Part shown: positions 54,874 through 64,000 of the stretch, piece after piece
How positions within the stretch are numbered: the stretch's first letter is position 1
Layout of the letters: every line of letters starts with the position of its first letter
Origin: Paenisporosarcina antarctica
GTDB lineage: Bacteria > Bacillota > Bacilli > Bacillales_A > Planococcaceae
DNA length: 64,000 nt
NCBI RefSeq assembly: GCF_004367585.1
Contig: NZ_CP038015.1
Span: forward strand, 1,184,001 to 1,248,000
Direction of reading: 5' to 3'
The notes under the pieces: generated by a model
The model's input: the letters and a program-made list of their open reading frames with translations, nothing else
The model's database searches: none
What the model was told of the DNA's origin: nothing
Position numbers and translations under genes: made by a program

Positions 54874-55472
54874 AAGTGCACAACGTAGAATTAGTAATAA
54901 GTGCAGTACGACCAGCGCAATATCCGGAAGATGGTTTTCCGGAGTTTGCTTTAGCTGGTCGTTCTAATGTTGGAAAATCTTCATTTATTAATAAGTTGAT
55001 AGGTAGAAAGAGTATGGCACGTATCTCTTCAAAACCTGGGAAAACACAAACATTGAACTTCTATAAAATAGAAGAGCAACTGTTTTTCGTTGACGTTCCG
55101 GGCTATGGTTATGCAAAAGTGTCTAAAACCTCTCGTGAAGAGTGGAGTAGGATGATAGAAGAATACATTACGAGTCGCGAGTTATTAAAAGCCGTGATAC
55201 AAATTGTTGATTTACGCCACGCACCTTCAAACGAAGATTGCATGATGTATGACTTTTTAAAGTACCACAACATTCCGTGTATCGTAATCGCAACAAAAGC
55301 AGATAAAATCCCTAAAGGTAAATGGGATAAGCACAAGAAAATGGTGCGCGACGAGCTAGACATGGAAGCACATGATACATTGATTGTATTTTCTTCTGAA
55401 ACAGGACTTGGTTTTGATGCAGCATGGGCAGAAATCGAACGCCGTATGACACTAGAATTAGAAGTAGAATAG
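54870..55472 (+). CDS. ysxC: Ribosome biogenesis GTPase YsxC/EngB
   Basis: A 200-residue GTPase with G1 GRSNVGKSS (about 30), G2 region KPGKTQT, G3 [10 protein letters not shown], and G4 [11 protein letters not shown]. It acts in 50S subunit assembly. Its ATG overlaps the lonA stop (ATGA), as in B. subtilis. Confidence 0.96.
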   Translation: MKVHNVELVISAVRPAQYPEDGFPEFALAGRSNVGKSSFINKLIGRKSMARISSKPGKTQTLNFYKIEEQLFFVDVPGYGYAKVSKTSREEWSRMIEEYITSRELLKAVIQIVDLRHAPSNEDCMMYDFLKYHNIPCIVIATKADKIPKGKWDKHKKMVRDELDMEAHDTLIVFSSETGLGFDAAWAEIERRMTLELEVE

Positions 55473-55480
55473 AACGGTAA

Positions 55481-55524
55481 AACTCACGAACAAGCATTGC
55501 GCTTTTTTGTGAGTTTTTTTATTT
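55481..55524 (+). terminator. Terminator of lonA-ysxC
   Basis: AAACTCAC (55481-55488) pairs with GTGAGTTT (55510-55517), followed by T. Confidence 0.85.
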
Positions 55525-55691
55525 GAGTAATTTTAGGGGGAATATCCAGATATCGCCACAATGTGAAAAGGAATAAATCCAAAAGCTGTATGATATTTCT
55601 ATAGAACGGTTACACTCTCGAAGAAGCAATGCGTTTTTTCTTTTAAATGATCATTTAGATTGATGTTTATTAGGAGAAATATGGGTTAAAG

Positions 55692-55782
55692 GGAATAAAT
55701 CGAGCGTGAACAGAATTAAAACTAGTTTGAACAGGAATAAACATCATGTGAACAGGAATAAACGCAGATGAACAGGAATAAA
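55692..55782. repeat. Five-copy direct repeat with about 21-bp period
   Basis: The core GGAATAAA occurs at 55692, 55734, 55755 and 55775, with a decayed copy GAATTAAA at 55713; steps are 21, 21, 21 and 20 bp. Copies 2-5 are preceded by TGAACA or GAACA. An isolated GGAATAAA lies at 55570. The array sits between the ysxC terminator and the hemA control region. Confidence 0.85.
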
Positions 55783-55896
55783 CCAAAACTACAAGTAAGA
55801 TAAAAGTCTAATCTATATACTAGTCACGACATTTTTAGGCAATTCCACCTATAATCAAAACAATTGTGACAATCTCATCAATTTGTTACACTTACA

Positions 55897-55911
55897 TTAT
55901 AATTATTACAA
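55897..55911. promoter_or_regulatory. Candidate PerR box upstream of hemA
   Basis: TTATAATTATTACAA matches the Per box TTATAATNATTATAA in all but one position. B. subtilis hemA is a PerR target. Together with the repeat array and promoter it occupies the 556-bp gap before hemA. Confidence 0.68.
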
Positions 55912-55961
55912 AGTAACTTAAGGTTTAGTATTGATTTCATAGCTTGTTCACAATTGAAACC

Positions 55962-55988
55962 TTGTTTTCAGAATGGTTATGGTATAAT
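55962..55988 (+). promoter_or_regulatory. Candidate hemA promoter, extended -10
   Basis: TATAAT (55983-55988) preceded by TGG, with TTGTTT at 55962-55967 (15-bp spacer). The short spacer is offset by the extended -10. Confidence 0.55.
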
Positions 55989-56028
55989 AAAAGACATGAA
56001 TATACAACGTGAGAGGTGTTATGAAGCC

Positions 56029-57414
56029 ATGCATACCATCGTAGTGGGTGTGAATTATCGTACAGCGCCGGTAGAGATTCGCGAACGACTGTCCTTCGTA
56101 GAATCCGATTTACCGCAGGCGATGCGAGCACTGCAGGAGCAAAAAAGCATATTAGAAAACGTAATTGTCTCAACATGTAACCGGACCGAAGTCTATGCAG
56201 TTGTCGATCAGTTACATACTGGACGTTATTATATTAAACAATTTCTAGCCAATTGGTTCAAATTACCGATTGAATCGTTTTCATCCTACTTATTCATTTA
56301 TGAAAGTGATGGGGCTGTCGATCATTTATTCCGTGTAACTGCGGGGATCGATTCAATGGTACTTGGAGAAACTCAGATCCTTGGACAAGTACGTAAAAGT
56401 TTCTTAGAAGGTCAGGAACGCGGTACAACAGGAACAGTGTTTAATCAATTGTTTAAACAATCTGTAACATTTGCTAAACGAGCGCATGCTGATACGGCTA
56501 TTGCTGAGAATGCAGTTTCGGTTTCCTATGCAGCTGTTGAACTTGGAAAGAAAATCTTTGGTTCACTTAAACAAAAGCATGTAGTCATATTAGGTGCCGG
56601 GAAAATGGGTGAGCTTGCCATTAAAAACCTTCATGGAAATGGAGCAGGTAAAATCACAGTAATCAATCGTACATTGGAAAAAGCTCAGTTACTCGCCGAG
56701 CAATTTAATGGTCAAGCTAAATCAATGCAAGAACTTCAATGTGCTTTGCTAGAAGCAGATATTCTAATCAGTTCAACAGGTTCAACTGATTTTGTGATTG
56801 ACTTAGAGTTAATGCAATATGTTGAACGATTACGCAAAGGTAAACCGTTATTTATGGTCGATATCGCTGTGCCACGTGATTTAGATCCACGTATTGCTGA
56901 ACTTCCAAATATGTTCTTATACGATATTGATGATTTACAAGGTATTGTTGATGCTAACTTAGCAGAACGACAAAAAGCTGCTAATGAAATCATGATTATG
57001 ATAGAGCAAGAACTTGTCCAATTTAAAGACTGGCTTGGTACATTAGGTGTGGTACCGGTGATTTCAGCACTTCGCCAAAAGGCGTCACAAATTCAAGCGG
57101 ATACGATGGTAAGCATTGAAAATAAAATGCCTGAACTAACGGACCGTGAACGTAAAATTTTGAACAAGCATACTAAATCAATTATTAATCAATTGTTAAA
57201 AGAGCCGATATTACAAGCGAAAGAACTTGCTGCTTCTCCTAAATCTCATGAACAACTCCAATTATTCCAACAAATATTTGGAATTGAAGAAGAAGTCCAA
57301 CATGAAAAAGCAAAACAACTAGTGGTTACGAAACAACTAGAAGATGTTGTGGAAGCTCAAGTTGGAGGGAAATCAACACAAGAGGTTAAAGTAAATCCAA
57401 TCTATTCATATTAA
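56029..57414 (+). CDS. hemA: Glutamyl-tRNA reductase
   Basis: A 461-residue enzyme reducing glutamyl-tRNA to glutamate-1-semialdehyde, the first step of haem synthesis in this pathway. Catalytic Cys in STCNRTE (about 50), [26 protein letters not shown]-binding [10 protein letters not shown] and the C-terminal dimerisation helix. The ATG at 56029 gives [10 protein letters not shown], aligned with B. subtilis; it follows GAGAGGTG. First gene of hemAXCDBL. Confidence 0.96.
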   Translation: MHTIVVGVNYRTAPVEIRERLSFVESDLPQAMRALQEQKSILENVIVSTCNRTEVYAVVDQLHTGRYYIKQFLANWFKLPIESFSSYLFIYESDGAVDHLFRVTAGIDSMVLGETQILGQVRKSFLEGQERGTTGTVFNQLFKQSVTFAKRAHADTAIAENAVSVSYAAVELGKKIFGSLKQKHVVILGAGKMGELAIKNLHGNGAGKITVINRTLEKAQLLAEQFNGQAKSMQELQCALLEADILISSTGSTDFVIDLELMQYVERLRKGKPLFMVDIAVPRDLDPRIAELPNMFLYDIDDLQGIVDANLAERQKAANEIMIMIEQELVQFKDWLGTLGVVPVISALRQKASQIQADTMVSIENKMPELTDRERKILNKHTKSIINQLLKEPILQAKELAASPKSHEQLQLFQQIFGIEEEVQHEKAKQLVVTKQLEDVVEAQVGGKSTQEVKVNPIYSY

Positions 57415-57424
57415 TTCAAGTTAG

Positions 57425-57476
57425 AAGGCGTTTTCGTCACTGTATGGTAAACTATACATGCGAAAACGCTTTTTTA
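57425..57476 (+). terminator. Hairpin between hemA and hemX
   Basis: GCGTTTTCG (about 57428-57436) pairs with CGAAAACGC (57461-57469), followed by TTTTTTA. It would reduce expression of the downstream hem genes relative to hemA, or they have a further promoter. Confidence 0.75.
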
Positions 57477-57567
57477 TATTTAACTAAATGGCTACTAAAG
57501 TCAGTGTTTTGCGAACAATTTATTCTGAAAGGACATCTTCAGGTTTGAAGCGAAAAGGGGTAAGCTA

Positions 57568-58398
57568 GTGGCGGATTTGACCATGACAAGGCTGCATGAA
57601 GGTATGGTAATTCTCTACGCAATCAGTCTTGTATTTTACTTCATAGATTATTTAGATAAAGATTTCAAAGCTCACCGCATAGCATTTTGGATACTTAGTA
57701 CGGTATGGCTAATGCAAACGGTGTTTTTAATCCTATATATCGTCGAAACAAAGCGATTTCCGATATTGACGTTGTTCGAAGGTATTTATTTTTATGCGTG
57801 GTTATTGATCACATTATCCATTGTACTTCACCATACATATCGCGTGATGATATCCGTATTTTTCTTGAATGTGATTGGCTTTATTTTTATGACGATTCAT
57901 ACATTTTCGCCCGTACAAATTGAACGTTCACCCGTTGGAGAAACACTGGTTTCAGAGTTGCTATTTATTCATGTAACGTTTGCGATTCTATCGTATGTTG
58001 CTTTCTCGTTATCATTTGTTTTTTCGACGTTGTATCATATTTTGTATCGTTTATTAAAGAAAAAGAAATGGACGAAACAATTTAGTGAATTGCCTTCTCT
58101 TGATCAAACTGAGAAAGGCATGACGGTATCAATCCTCACAGGAATTCCGTTCCTACTTGTTAGTTTGATTCTTGGTTTGCAATGGGCGTATGTATCTCTC
58201 AATGAATTTTCTCTCAGTGATGTGAAAATAATTGGTTCATTTATTTTATTATTTGTATACGGCTATTTATTTTATCGACGCAAAAAAGGCACGCTACAAG
58301 GAACGGGGTATGCATGGGGACATGTCTACGCTTTCCTGTTAGTATTGGTGAATTTCTTCTTAGGAAGTAGCTTATCTGAATTTCATTTTTGGTATTAA
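57568..58398 (+). CDS. hemX: HemX, cytochrome c assembly-type membrane protein
   Basis: A 276-residue protein with about eight membrane helices and the CcmC/CcsA-like core (HVTFAILSYVAFSLSFVFSTLYHILY, WAYVSL, YAWGHVYAFLL). In B. subtilis HemX lowers the level of HemA protein. The GTG at 57568 is 7 nt after AAGGGG. Confidence 0.9.
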   Translation: MADLTMTRLHEGMVILYAISLVFYFIDYLDKDFKAHRIAFWILSTVWLMQTVFLILYIVETKRFPILTLFEGIYFYAWLLITLSIVLHHTYRVMISVFFLNVIGFIFMTIHTFSPVQIERSPVGETLVSELLFIHVTFAILSYVAFSLSFVFSTLYHILYRLLKKKKWTKQFSELPSLDQTEKGMTVSILTGIPFLLVSLILGLQWAYVSLNEFSLSDVKIIGSFILLFVYGYLFYRRKKGTLQGTGYAWGHVYAFLLVLVNFFLGSSLSEFHFWY

Positions 58399-58409
58399 CA
58401 TTAATAACT

Positions 58410-58497
58410 GTTCAAAAAGGAGCAACGGTTAAGAATGCCACACAATGTGGCAACGCATGAGTGATCAACGTAGGTTGGCCCGAGCGACTTTTTGAAC
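58410..58497 (+). ncRNA. Candidate structured leader RNA before hemC
   Basis: A perfect 10-bp closing stem, GTTCAAAAAG (58410-58419) with CTTTTTGAAC (58488-58497), encloses a 7-bp hairpin TGCCACA/TGTGGCA (58436-58442/58446-58452) and a small CAAC/GTTG hairpin (58466-58469/58474-58477). The hemC ribosome site lies 8 nt after it. I recognise no known riboswitch class. Confidence 0.55.
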
Positions 58498-58515
58498 TTC
58501 ATACAAGGAAGGTTG

Positions 58516-59451
58516 ATGACTGTGAGAAAGATTATTGTAGGTTCTAGAAGAAGTAAATTAGCATTAACACAAACAAATTGGTTTATTGAACAAATGAAAC
58601 AAGCGGGTGCACCGTTTGAGTTTGAAGTAAAAGAGATTGTTACAAAAGGGGATAAAATCGTTGACGTACAACTTTCAAAAGTTGGTGGCAAAGGTTTGTT
58701 TGTAAAAGAAATTGAACAAGCTTTATACGACAAAGAAATTGATTTTGCTGTTCACAGTATGAAGGACATGCCTTCAGAATTGCCACAAGGTCTTGTTATT
58801 GGATGTATCCCACCGCGTGAAGATGCACGTGACGCATTCATTTCAACGAATCATGTAAAATTTATGGACCTGCCAATCGGTTCAATCGTTGGAACAAGTA
58901 GTCTACGCCGCTCGGCTCAGCTTTTGTTACTGCGCCCTGATCTTGAAATTAACTGGATTCGAGGTAATGTGGATACGCGCTTAGCGAAACTTAAAACGGA
59001 CGAATTCGATGCCATCATTTTAGCTGCAGCGGGTCTAAAACGTCTAGGTTGGAGTGACGATGTGGTAACAGAATACTTATCACCGGAAGAGTGTTTACCT
59101 GCTGTTGGACAAGGTGCTTTAGCAATTGAGTGTCGCGCAGATGACAAAGAATTGTTAGCTGAAATGAGTAAATTAACACATGAAGATACTTGGAACGCTG
59201 TTCATGCAGAACGTGCATTTTTACATGCCATGGATGGTGGATGCCAAGTTCCAATCGCTGGTTATGCAACAATCGAAGATGGACAAGTTGAATTTACTGG
59301 ACTCGTCATTTCTCTTGATGCAGAACAAGTATTTAAACAAACATCAACAAATGTAGAACCAAAAACAGCAGGTAAAGAAGTGGCGAAAATATTAAGCGAG
59401 CAAGGTGCTTACGATTTAATACAACAAGTTAGAGCCGATTTGAATGTCTAA
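58516..59451 (+). CDS. hemC: Porphobilinogen deaminase
   Basis: A 311-residue enzyme linking four porphobilinogens into hydroxymethylbilane. Substrate and cofactor motifs: [31 protein letters not shown], and the dipyrromethane-binding Cys in GGCQVPIAG (about 240). Start is ATG 58516 (6 nt after AAGGA) or GTG 58522, which would match B. subtilis length; I use ATG. hemD overlaps its end. Confidence 0.95.
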   Translation: MTVRKIIVGSRRSKLALTQTNWFIEQMKQAGAPFEFEVKEIVTKGDKIVDVQLSKVGGKGLFVKEIEQALYDKEIDFAVHSMKDMPSELPQGLVIGCIPPREDARDAFISTNHVKFMDLPIGSIVGTSSLRRSAQLLLLRPDLEINWIRGNVDTRLAKLKTDEFDAIILAAAGLKRLGWSDDVVTEYLSPEECLPAVGQGALAIECRADDKELLAEMSKLTHEDTWNAVHAERAFLHAMDGGCQVPIAGYATIEDGQVEFTGLVISLDAEQVFKQTSTNVEPKTAGKEVAKILSEQGAYDLIQQVRADLNV

Positions 59452-60208
59452 AAAAGGTGATTTGCAAGGACAAACGATTGTCTTTACAGGTCATCCAAAG
59501 TCACCAGAAGCCTTTCTTGAAGTAGAGAGGCTGGGAGGCAAAGTGAAAGCTTTTCCTCTCATAAAAACAGGTGAAGTATCTCATCAAGATGATCTTTTTA
59601 TGAATAGTCTCAACTCGTATGATTGGCTGATTTTCACAAGTCAAAATGCAGTGATTGTTTTCGAACAAAAACTAGCGAGGTATGGAGTTATCATTGCTAA
59701 TTTTAAATTCAAAGTCGCTGCGGTTGGTAGTAGAACAGCGCATGCTTTAGAAAAAATAGGATTACACGTAACATTTATACCAACTACATATAGTGCAGAC
59801 GAATTCGTTGAACAGTTTAAACAAGTCTCTAGTCCTGAGCAATCCTGTTTGTTTTTAAGGGGTTCTCTCGCAAAAGCAACGATCAAACAAGGTTTATCTC
59901 AACAAGTAGACGAATGGACGGTGTATGAAACACTTCCTGACATCAATAATGCAAAAGAATTATCAGCCTACATTGCACAATATCCTAATGTCTTTGTGGC
60001 ATTTGCGAGTCCATCATCCGTACATATATTTGCACGTGATATCGCTCCGAATACGGGGTGGGCAAAAATCAATATAGCTGCGATTGGTTATGTCACAGCG
60101 GCCGCTTTAAAAAGCCATGGGGTGACAGTTCATGCACAATCGAGCACATATACATGGCTTGCACTCGTTCAAGAAATTGCTAATTGGAAGGATGATTCTC
60201 AGAAATGA
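59444..60208 (+). CDS. hemD: Uroporphyrinogen-III synthase
   Basis: A 254-residue two-domain protein of the HEM4 family ([51 protein letters not shown]). It cyclises and inverts ring D of hydroxymethylbilane. The family is poorly conserved, but the motifs and operon position are clear. Overlaps hemC by 8 bp and hemB by 4 bp. Confidence 0.93.
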   Translation: MSKKGDLQGQTIVFTGHPKSPEAFLEVERLGGKVKAFPLIKTGEVSHQDDLFMNSLNSYDWLIFTSQNAVIVFEQKLARYGVIIANFKFKVAAVGSRTAHALEKIGLHVTFIPTTYSADEFVEQFKQVSSPEQSCLFLRGSLAKATIKQGLSQQVDEWTVYETLPDINNAKELSAYIAQYPNVFVAFASPSSVHIFARDIAPNTGWAKINIAAIGYVTAAALKSHGVTVHAQSSTYTWLALVQEIANWKDDSQK

Positions 60209-61185
60209 AAGAACTTCAATTTAACAGACATCGCCGCTTAAGAGGCAGCGAAACCTTACGCGCAATGGTTCGCGAAACTAGATTACATACAGACGATTTA
60301 ATTTATCCACTATTCGTTGCTGAAGGTGAGAATATTAAACATCCCATCTCTTCAATGCCAGGTGTGTTCCAATTTTCTCTCGATCACTTAGGGGCGGAAC
60401 TCGACGAAGTGGTGTCACTCGGAATCCCTTCGATTATTTTATTTGGAATTCCTCTTGAAAAAGACGCTGAAGGTTCACAAGCTTATCACGATCATGGCAT
60501 CATTCAAGAAGCGATCCGTTTTGCGAAAAATCGTCATCCTGAATTAATCGTCATTGCAGACACCTGTTTATGTGAATATACAGACCATGGACATTGTGGA
60601 GTTATTGAGAATGGACAAGTACTAAATGATCCAACACTAGATATATTAGCGCGAACAGCGATAGCGCAAGCAAAAGCTGGAGCGGATATTATTGCGCCAT
60701 CGAATATGATGGATGGATTTGTCGCAGCAATTCGTTACGGATTAGACGAAGCTGGGTTTTCGCATCTTCCAATTATGTCGTATGCGGTAAAATACTCATC
60801 TGCATACTATGGTCCTTTCCGTGAAGCCGCAAACAGCGCACCGCAATTTGGTGATCGTAAAACGTATCAAATGGATTATGCCAACCGCAATGAAGCGATG
60901 CGTGAAGCAACATCTGACGTCGAAGAAGGCGCGGATTTCCTAATTGTAAAACCTGCATTGTCTTATTTAGATATTGTGCGTGACGTGAAAAATAACTTTG
61001 ATGTACCTATTGTTGCTTACAATGTAAGCGGAGAATATGCCATGGTAAAAGCGGCAGCTCAAAACGGTTGGGTAGATGAGGAAAAAATTGTACTTGAAAC
61101 ATTAACGAGCATGAAACGTGCGGGAGCAGATTTAATCATGACGTATCACGCAAAAGACGTGGCACGTTGGTTGGGGGCGAAATAA
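60205..61185 (+). CDS. hemB: Delta-aminolevulinic acid dehydratase
   Basis: A 326-residue porphobilinogen synthase. Zinc-binding [14 protein letters not shown] (about 117), Schiff-base lysines in APSNMMDG and SYAVKYSS (about 197) and [12 protein letters not shown] (about 250). Condenses two aminolevulinates. Overlaps hemD (ATGA) and hemL (one base). Confidence 0.97.
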   Translation: MKELQFNRHRRLRGSETLRAMVRETRLHTDDLIYPLFVAEGENIKHPISSMPGVFQFSLDHLGAELDEVVSLGIPSIILFGIPLEKDAEGSQAYHDHGIIQEAIRFAKNRHPELIVIADTCLCEYTDHGHCGVIENGQVLNDPTLDILARTAIAQAKAGADIIAPSNMMDGFVAAIRYGLDEAGFSHLPIMSYAVKYSSAYYGPFREAANSAPQFGDRKTYQMDYANRNEAMREATSDVEEGADFLIVKPALSYLDIVRDVKNNFDVPIVAYNVSGEYAMVKAAAQNGWVDEEKIVLETLTSMKRAGADLIMTYHAKDVARWLGAK

Positions 61186-62474
61186 TGGAACGTTCTTACG
61201 AAAAATCAAAACAAGCATTTAGTGAAGCGGTCAAACTAATGCCAGGTGGAGTGAATAGTCCGGTTCGTGCATTTAAATCAGTTGATATGGATCCTATCTT
61301 CATGGCAAGTGGTAAAGGGGCTACGATTACGGACGTTGATGGCAATGAATACATCGATTACGTGTTATCTTGGGGTCCTTTGATTTTAGGTCACTCTCAT
61401 CCAGAAGTTGTAGCTGCTATTCAAAGAGTAGCTGAGACGGGTACGACCTTTGGCGCGCCAACGCTTGTTGAAAATGACTTAGCGAAACTTGTGATGGAAC
61501 GTGTGCCTTCAATTGAAATGGTACGTATGGTATCGTCAGGGACTGAAGCAACTATGAGTGCACTGCGTGCGGCTCGTGGCTTCACAGGGCGAGATAAAAT
61601 ATTGAAATTTGAAGGTTGTTACCATGGACATGGGGATAGCTTATTGATAAAAGCGGGTTCAGGGGTCGCTACGTTAGGATTGCCAGATAGCCCTGGCGTT
61701 CCTGAAGGCGTTGCGAAAAACACCATTACGGTACCTTACAACGATGTAGAGAGTGTGCGTGCTGCGTTTAAACTTTACGGTGATGACTTAGCGGCAGTAA
61801 TCGTTGAGCCAGTGGCAGGGAATATGGGCGTTGTTGGCCCACAACCTGGCTTCTTAGAAGCACTTCGTGAATTGTCTACGGAGAACGGAACCATTCTAAT
61901 ATTTGATGAAGTAATGACTGGTTTCCGTGTTGGCTACAACTGTGCACAGGGCCATTTCAATGTTACACCGGATATGACGTGTCTAGGAAAAGTAATTGGA
62001 GGGGGGCTTCCAGTTGGTGCGTACGGAGGAAAACTTGAGATCATGTCTCAAATCGCTCCAAGTGGTCCGATTTATCAAGCGGGTACACTTTCAGGTAATC
62101 CACTTGCGATGACAGCCGGCATTGAAACATTGTCTCGTTTAACACCAGAGACGTATGATCACTTCAATAGATTAGCTGATCAACTAGAAGCAGGATTCCG
62201 TGATGCGGCATCTAAGTATCACATTCCTCACACAGTAAATCGTGCAGGGTCTATGATTGGATTCTTCTTTACAAATGAAAAAGTGACTAACTTTGATATT
62301 GCAAAAACGTCTGATCTTAAGTTGTTCGCAAAATATTATCGCTTGATGGCTGAAGAAGGCATTTTCTTGCCACCTTCACAATTTGAGGGCATGTTCTTAT
62401 CTGCAGCTCATACATCTGAAGATATTGCAAAAACTGTCCAAGCATTCCATAAAGTGTTTGCTCAATTAGCTTAA
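61185..62474 (+). CDS. hemL: Glutamate-1-semialdehyde 2,1-aminomutase
   Basis: A 429-residue PLP enzyme converting glutamate-1-semialdehyde to 5-aminolevulinate: [37 protein letters not shown] and the PLP-binding Lys region [17 protein letters not shown]. The ATG at 61185 shares a base with the hemB stop. Confidence 0.97.
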   Translation: MERSYEKSKQAFSEAVKLMPGGVNSPVRAFKSVDMDPIFMASGKGATITDVDGNEYIDYVLSWGPLILGHSHPEVVAAIQRVAETGTTFGAPTLVENDLAKLVMERVPSIEMVRMVSSGTEATMSALRAARGFTGRDKILKFEGCYHGHGDSLLIKAGSGVATLGLPDSPGVPEGVAKNTITVPYNDVESVRAAFKLYGDDLAAVIVEPVAGNMGVVGPQPGFLEALRELSTENGTILIFDEVMTGFRVGYNCAQGHFNVTPDMTCLGKVIGGGLPVGAYGGKLEIMSQIAPSGPIYQAGTLSGNPLAMTAGIETLSRLTPETYDHFNRLADQLEAGFRDAASKYHIPHTVNRAGSMIGFFFTNEKVTNFDIAKTSDLKLFAKYYRLMAEEGIFLPPSQFEGMFLSAAHTSEDIAKTVQAFHKVFAQLA

Positions 62475-62479
62475 AACAC

Positions 62480-62516
62480 ACGTCCTGTTACTCATTAAGA
62501 GTAGCAGGACTTTTTG
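62480..62516 (+). terminator. Terminator of the hem operon
   Basis: GTCCTGTTACTC (62482-62493) pairs with GAGTAGCAGGAC (62499-62510), followed by TTTTTG. Confidence 0.9.
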
Positions 62517-62534
62517 CATTGGAAGAGGTGGAGC

Positions 62535-63590
62535 ATGTTGCACAAAAATTGGATTGTTTTACGAACATTTTTAATAGCAGCTACAAGTGGATTCGTGTTA
62601 CATTCCATCGGTATTTTTTTGCCATGGTTACTCGGACCCATGATTTCATTACTGCTATTAAGACAATATACAAAGTTAGAATTTCATTGGCCAAGAATAC
62701 TTCGTCAAATGGGGTTAATATTTTTAGGTATTCAAATCGGCTCATCTTTTACCAAAAAAGCAATTGAACTTATGTGGATTGACCTTCCTTTGATGGCTTT
62801 ATTAACATTCTCTGTAGTGATTGTGGCACTTCTCCTTAGCTATGTATTCATGAAAATGTCAGGTGAAACAGTTGCTACAAGTGTATTAGGTTCACTACCT
62901 GGAGGCTTATCGCAAATGGTGCTTCTTAGTGAAGAAGTGAAATCGGCAAATTCGACTGTCGTCATGTTAATGCAAACCTTTCGTATATTCGTAGTCGTTA
63001 CGATTGTCCCATTTTTAACTGCATGGATTCCAAAAGGCTCCCATTTTAATGATGGATCACTTGATGTTTTGTCTTCATTTAATACGACTCATTTTATAAT
63101 TTTCGTCGTAGGAGGAATAGCTCTTTTCATAGGGATGAAAAAAATTCATTTTCCTCTTCCTGAACTTATGGCACCTATTATAGCGATGGCCATTGTGCAA
63201 TTCATAACCGATCATCCTGTTGTAGAAGTCCCATTTCTGGTGTTAATTCTTTCTCAAATATTTGTAGGTTCGCATTTAGGACTTCAGCTCGAAAAAGTAC
63301 GAGATAAATTATCTGTCCGCATGTTCAGTGCGATTGTGCTGTCAAATTTAGTTTTAATTGCATTTTGCGTTGGCTTCGCTTACGTCTTAACGGCTATTCA
63401 TCCAATTAACACGTTTTTAGATTTCTTTATAAGTGCGGCACCTGGTGGAATTGCTGAAATGTCCATCACTGCTCTAGAAACTGGGGCGGATCTATCGACA
63501 GTCACTAGTTTTCATTTATTCCGGATTTTCTTTATTTTGTTGATAGCTGGACCCTTATTGACGTATGCATTGAAAAAGTGGCTGAAATAA
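62535..63590 (+). CDS. AbrB family membrane protein
   Basis: A 351-residue protein with about ten membrane helices in two repeats, each containing the family's Pro-Gly motifs (LPWLLGPM, LGSLPGGLSQMVLLSEE and SAAPGGIAEMSITALE). This is the AbrB/PF05145 transporter-like family, often misnamed ammonia monooxygenase; substrate unknown. ATG 62535 follows AGAGGTGG closely. It lies between the hem terminator and spoVID and is not part of the B. subtilis arrangement. Confidence 0.82.
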   Translation: MLHKNWIVLRTFLIAATSGFVLHSIGIFLPWLLGPMISLLLLRQYTKLEFHWPRILRQMGLIFLGIQIGSSFTKKAIELMWIDLPLMALLTFSVVIVALLLSYVFMKMSGETVATSVLGSLPGGLSQMVLLSEEVKSANSTVVMLMQTFRIFVVVTIVPFLTAWIPKGSHFNDGSLDVLSSFNTTHFIIFVVGGIALFIGMKKIHFPLPELMAPIIAMAIVQFITDHPVVEVPFLVLILSQIFVGSHLGLQLEKVRDKLSVRMFSAIVLSNLVLIAFCVGFAYVLTAIHPINTFLDFFISAAPGGIAEMSITALETGADLSTVTSFHLFRIFFILLIAGPLLTYALKKWLK

Positions 63591-63602
63591 CTTGTACTAA
63601 AA

Positions 63603-63631
63603 TCATAATAGCTCGTTCTCTCGCATAAAAT
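63603..63631 (+). promoter_or_regulatory. Candidate sigma-E promoter of spoVID
   Basis: TCATAAT (63603-63609), a 14-bp spacer and CATAAAAT (63624-63631) resemble the mother-cell sigma-E consensus. Confidence 0.55.
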
Positions 63632-63663
63632 CTTTCACATAGCATTGTGAAGGAGGACAAGAA

Positions 63664-64000
63664 TTGAATCATGTAAATTGGAAGCTACAAGAAGTATTTT
63701 ATTTCCCGGAAAGTTTTGGGGTGCCTAGTAGTGCTTCACGAATAGATGTTAAACCGCAAGTAGAATTTCAACAGTTAAATGGAGTAAGCAGTTTGCATGG
63801 CATTTACCATATTGCGGCGAACGTCGCATTTCAACCAGGTGATTGTCAACATCACGGAACATCAGAATGGATTTCGATTGAAGATTTAGATGTTAGTGGA
63901 GAAAACGGTTATTTTGAATATGCAGTGCCATTATTTGTAGAATTACCACCAACTTATGTACATGGAGACATAAAGCCTGAAATTCATTTATCAGATGTGC
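63664..64000 (+). CDS. spoVID: Spore morphogenetic protein SpoVID, N-terminal part
   Basis: The frame opens at TTG 63664, 7 nt after AGGAGG, and runs off the window end (112 codons visible). The product, (M)NHVNWKLQEVFYFPESFG then EFQQLNGVSSLHGIYHI and FEYAVPLFVELP, fits the N-terminal domain of SpoVID, which directs spore-coat encasement. The position after hemL matches B. subtilis (hemL-spoVID-ysxE). Assignment rests on weak similarity plus position. Confidence 0.75.
   Translation, partial: MNHVNWKLQEVFYFPESFGVPSSASRIDVKPQVEFQQLNGVSSLHGIYHIAANVAFQPGDCQHHGTSEWISIEDLDVSGENGYFEYAVPLFVELPPTYVHGDIKPEIHLSDV

Overview
The window is a stretch of chromosome from a low-G+C, endospore-forming member of the Bacillales. 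Protein sequences and gene order resemble Bacillus subtilis but with differences (no lonB between clpX and lonA, no gerM between the glutamate racemase gene and rph). I infer a Planococcaceae-type organism such as Sporosarcina, Paenisporosarcina or Psychrobacillus; the genus is not proven. Sporulation is directly visible: sspI, gerE behind a sigma-K-like promoter, the start of spoVID behind a sigma-E-like promoter, and a KinB-like kinase with Spo0A boxes upstream.

Layout. 1-3022: ferric-iron ABC transporter. 3036-6848: T-box/thrS, then the L20-leader/infC-rpmI-rplT operon with an AUU start codon for infC. 6968-9472: ysdA, ysdB, a dimeric dUTPase and the M42 peptidase ysdC. 9824-10435: an unrecognised protein built from 29-residue Cys-rich repeats. 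10752-13111: argF and an XRE-regulator/membrane-protein operon. 13148-24832: sspI, trmH, T-box/pheST, rnhC, zapA, cvpA, polX, mutS2. 24931-25437: DUF350 protein and a 26-residue membrane peptide. 25731-30780: fatty-acid degradation operon fadD-fadR-fadB-etfB-etfA with a palindromic FadR operator. 30972-35808: trxA, uvrC, lysine riboswitch/lysC, DUF1992, yslB. 35944-39291: sdhCAB. 39647-43693: ysmA, gerE, marR, murI, rph, rdgB and a phosphodiesterase.

The accessory part is 43702-46813. A tRNA-Arg(UCU) gene is interrupted in its anticodon by a 286-nt group I intron. Behind it lie a decayed tyrosine recombinase, a MerR/RacA-like DNA-binding gene peppered with GTCATGAC-like motifs, a small zinc-ribbon gene, and a free-standing PD-(D/E)XK endonuclease of the I-Ssp6803I type, a family known from a tRNA group I intron. 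This looks like the remains of a tRNA-targeting element together with an intron and a possible trans-acting homing nuclease. It is the most unusual section of the window.

From 47254 the backbone resumes: KinB-like kinase, ysoA, tig, clpX, lonA, ysxC, hemAXCDBL (5-aminolevulinate branch of haem synthesis with a candidate PerR box and an undescribed structured RNA before hemC), an AbrB-family membrane protein and spoVID (cut by the window end).

A second recurring oddity is three separate intergenic arrays (18246-18336, 39371-39500, 55692-55782), each with its own short core motif repeated at a strict 21-bp period (one 20-bp step in the third) and each lying downstream of an operon end. They are not CRISPR arrays and fit no family I can name.
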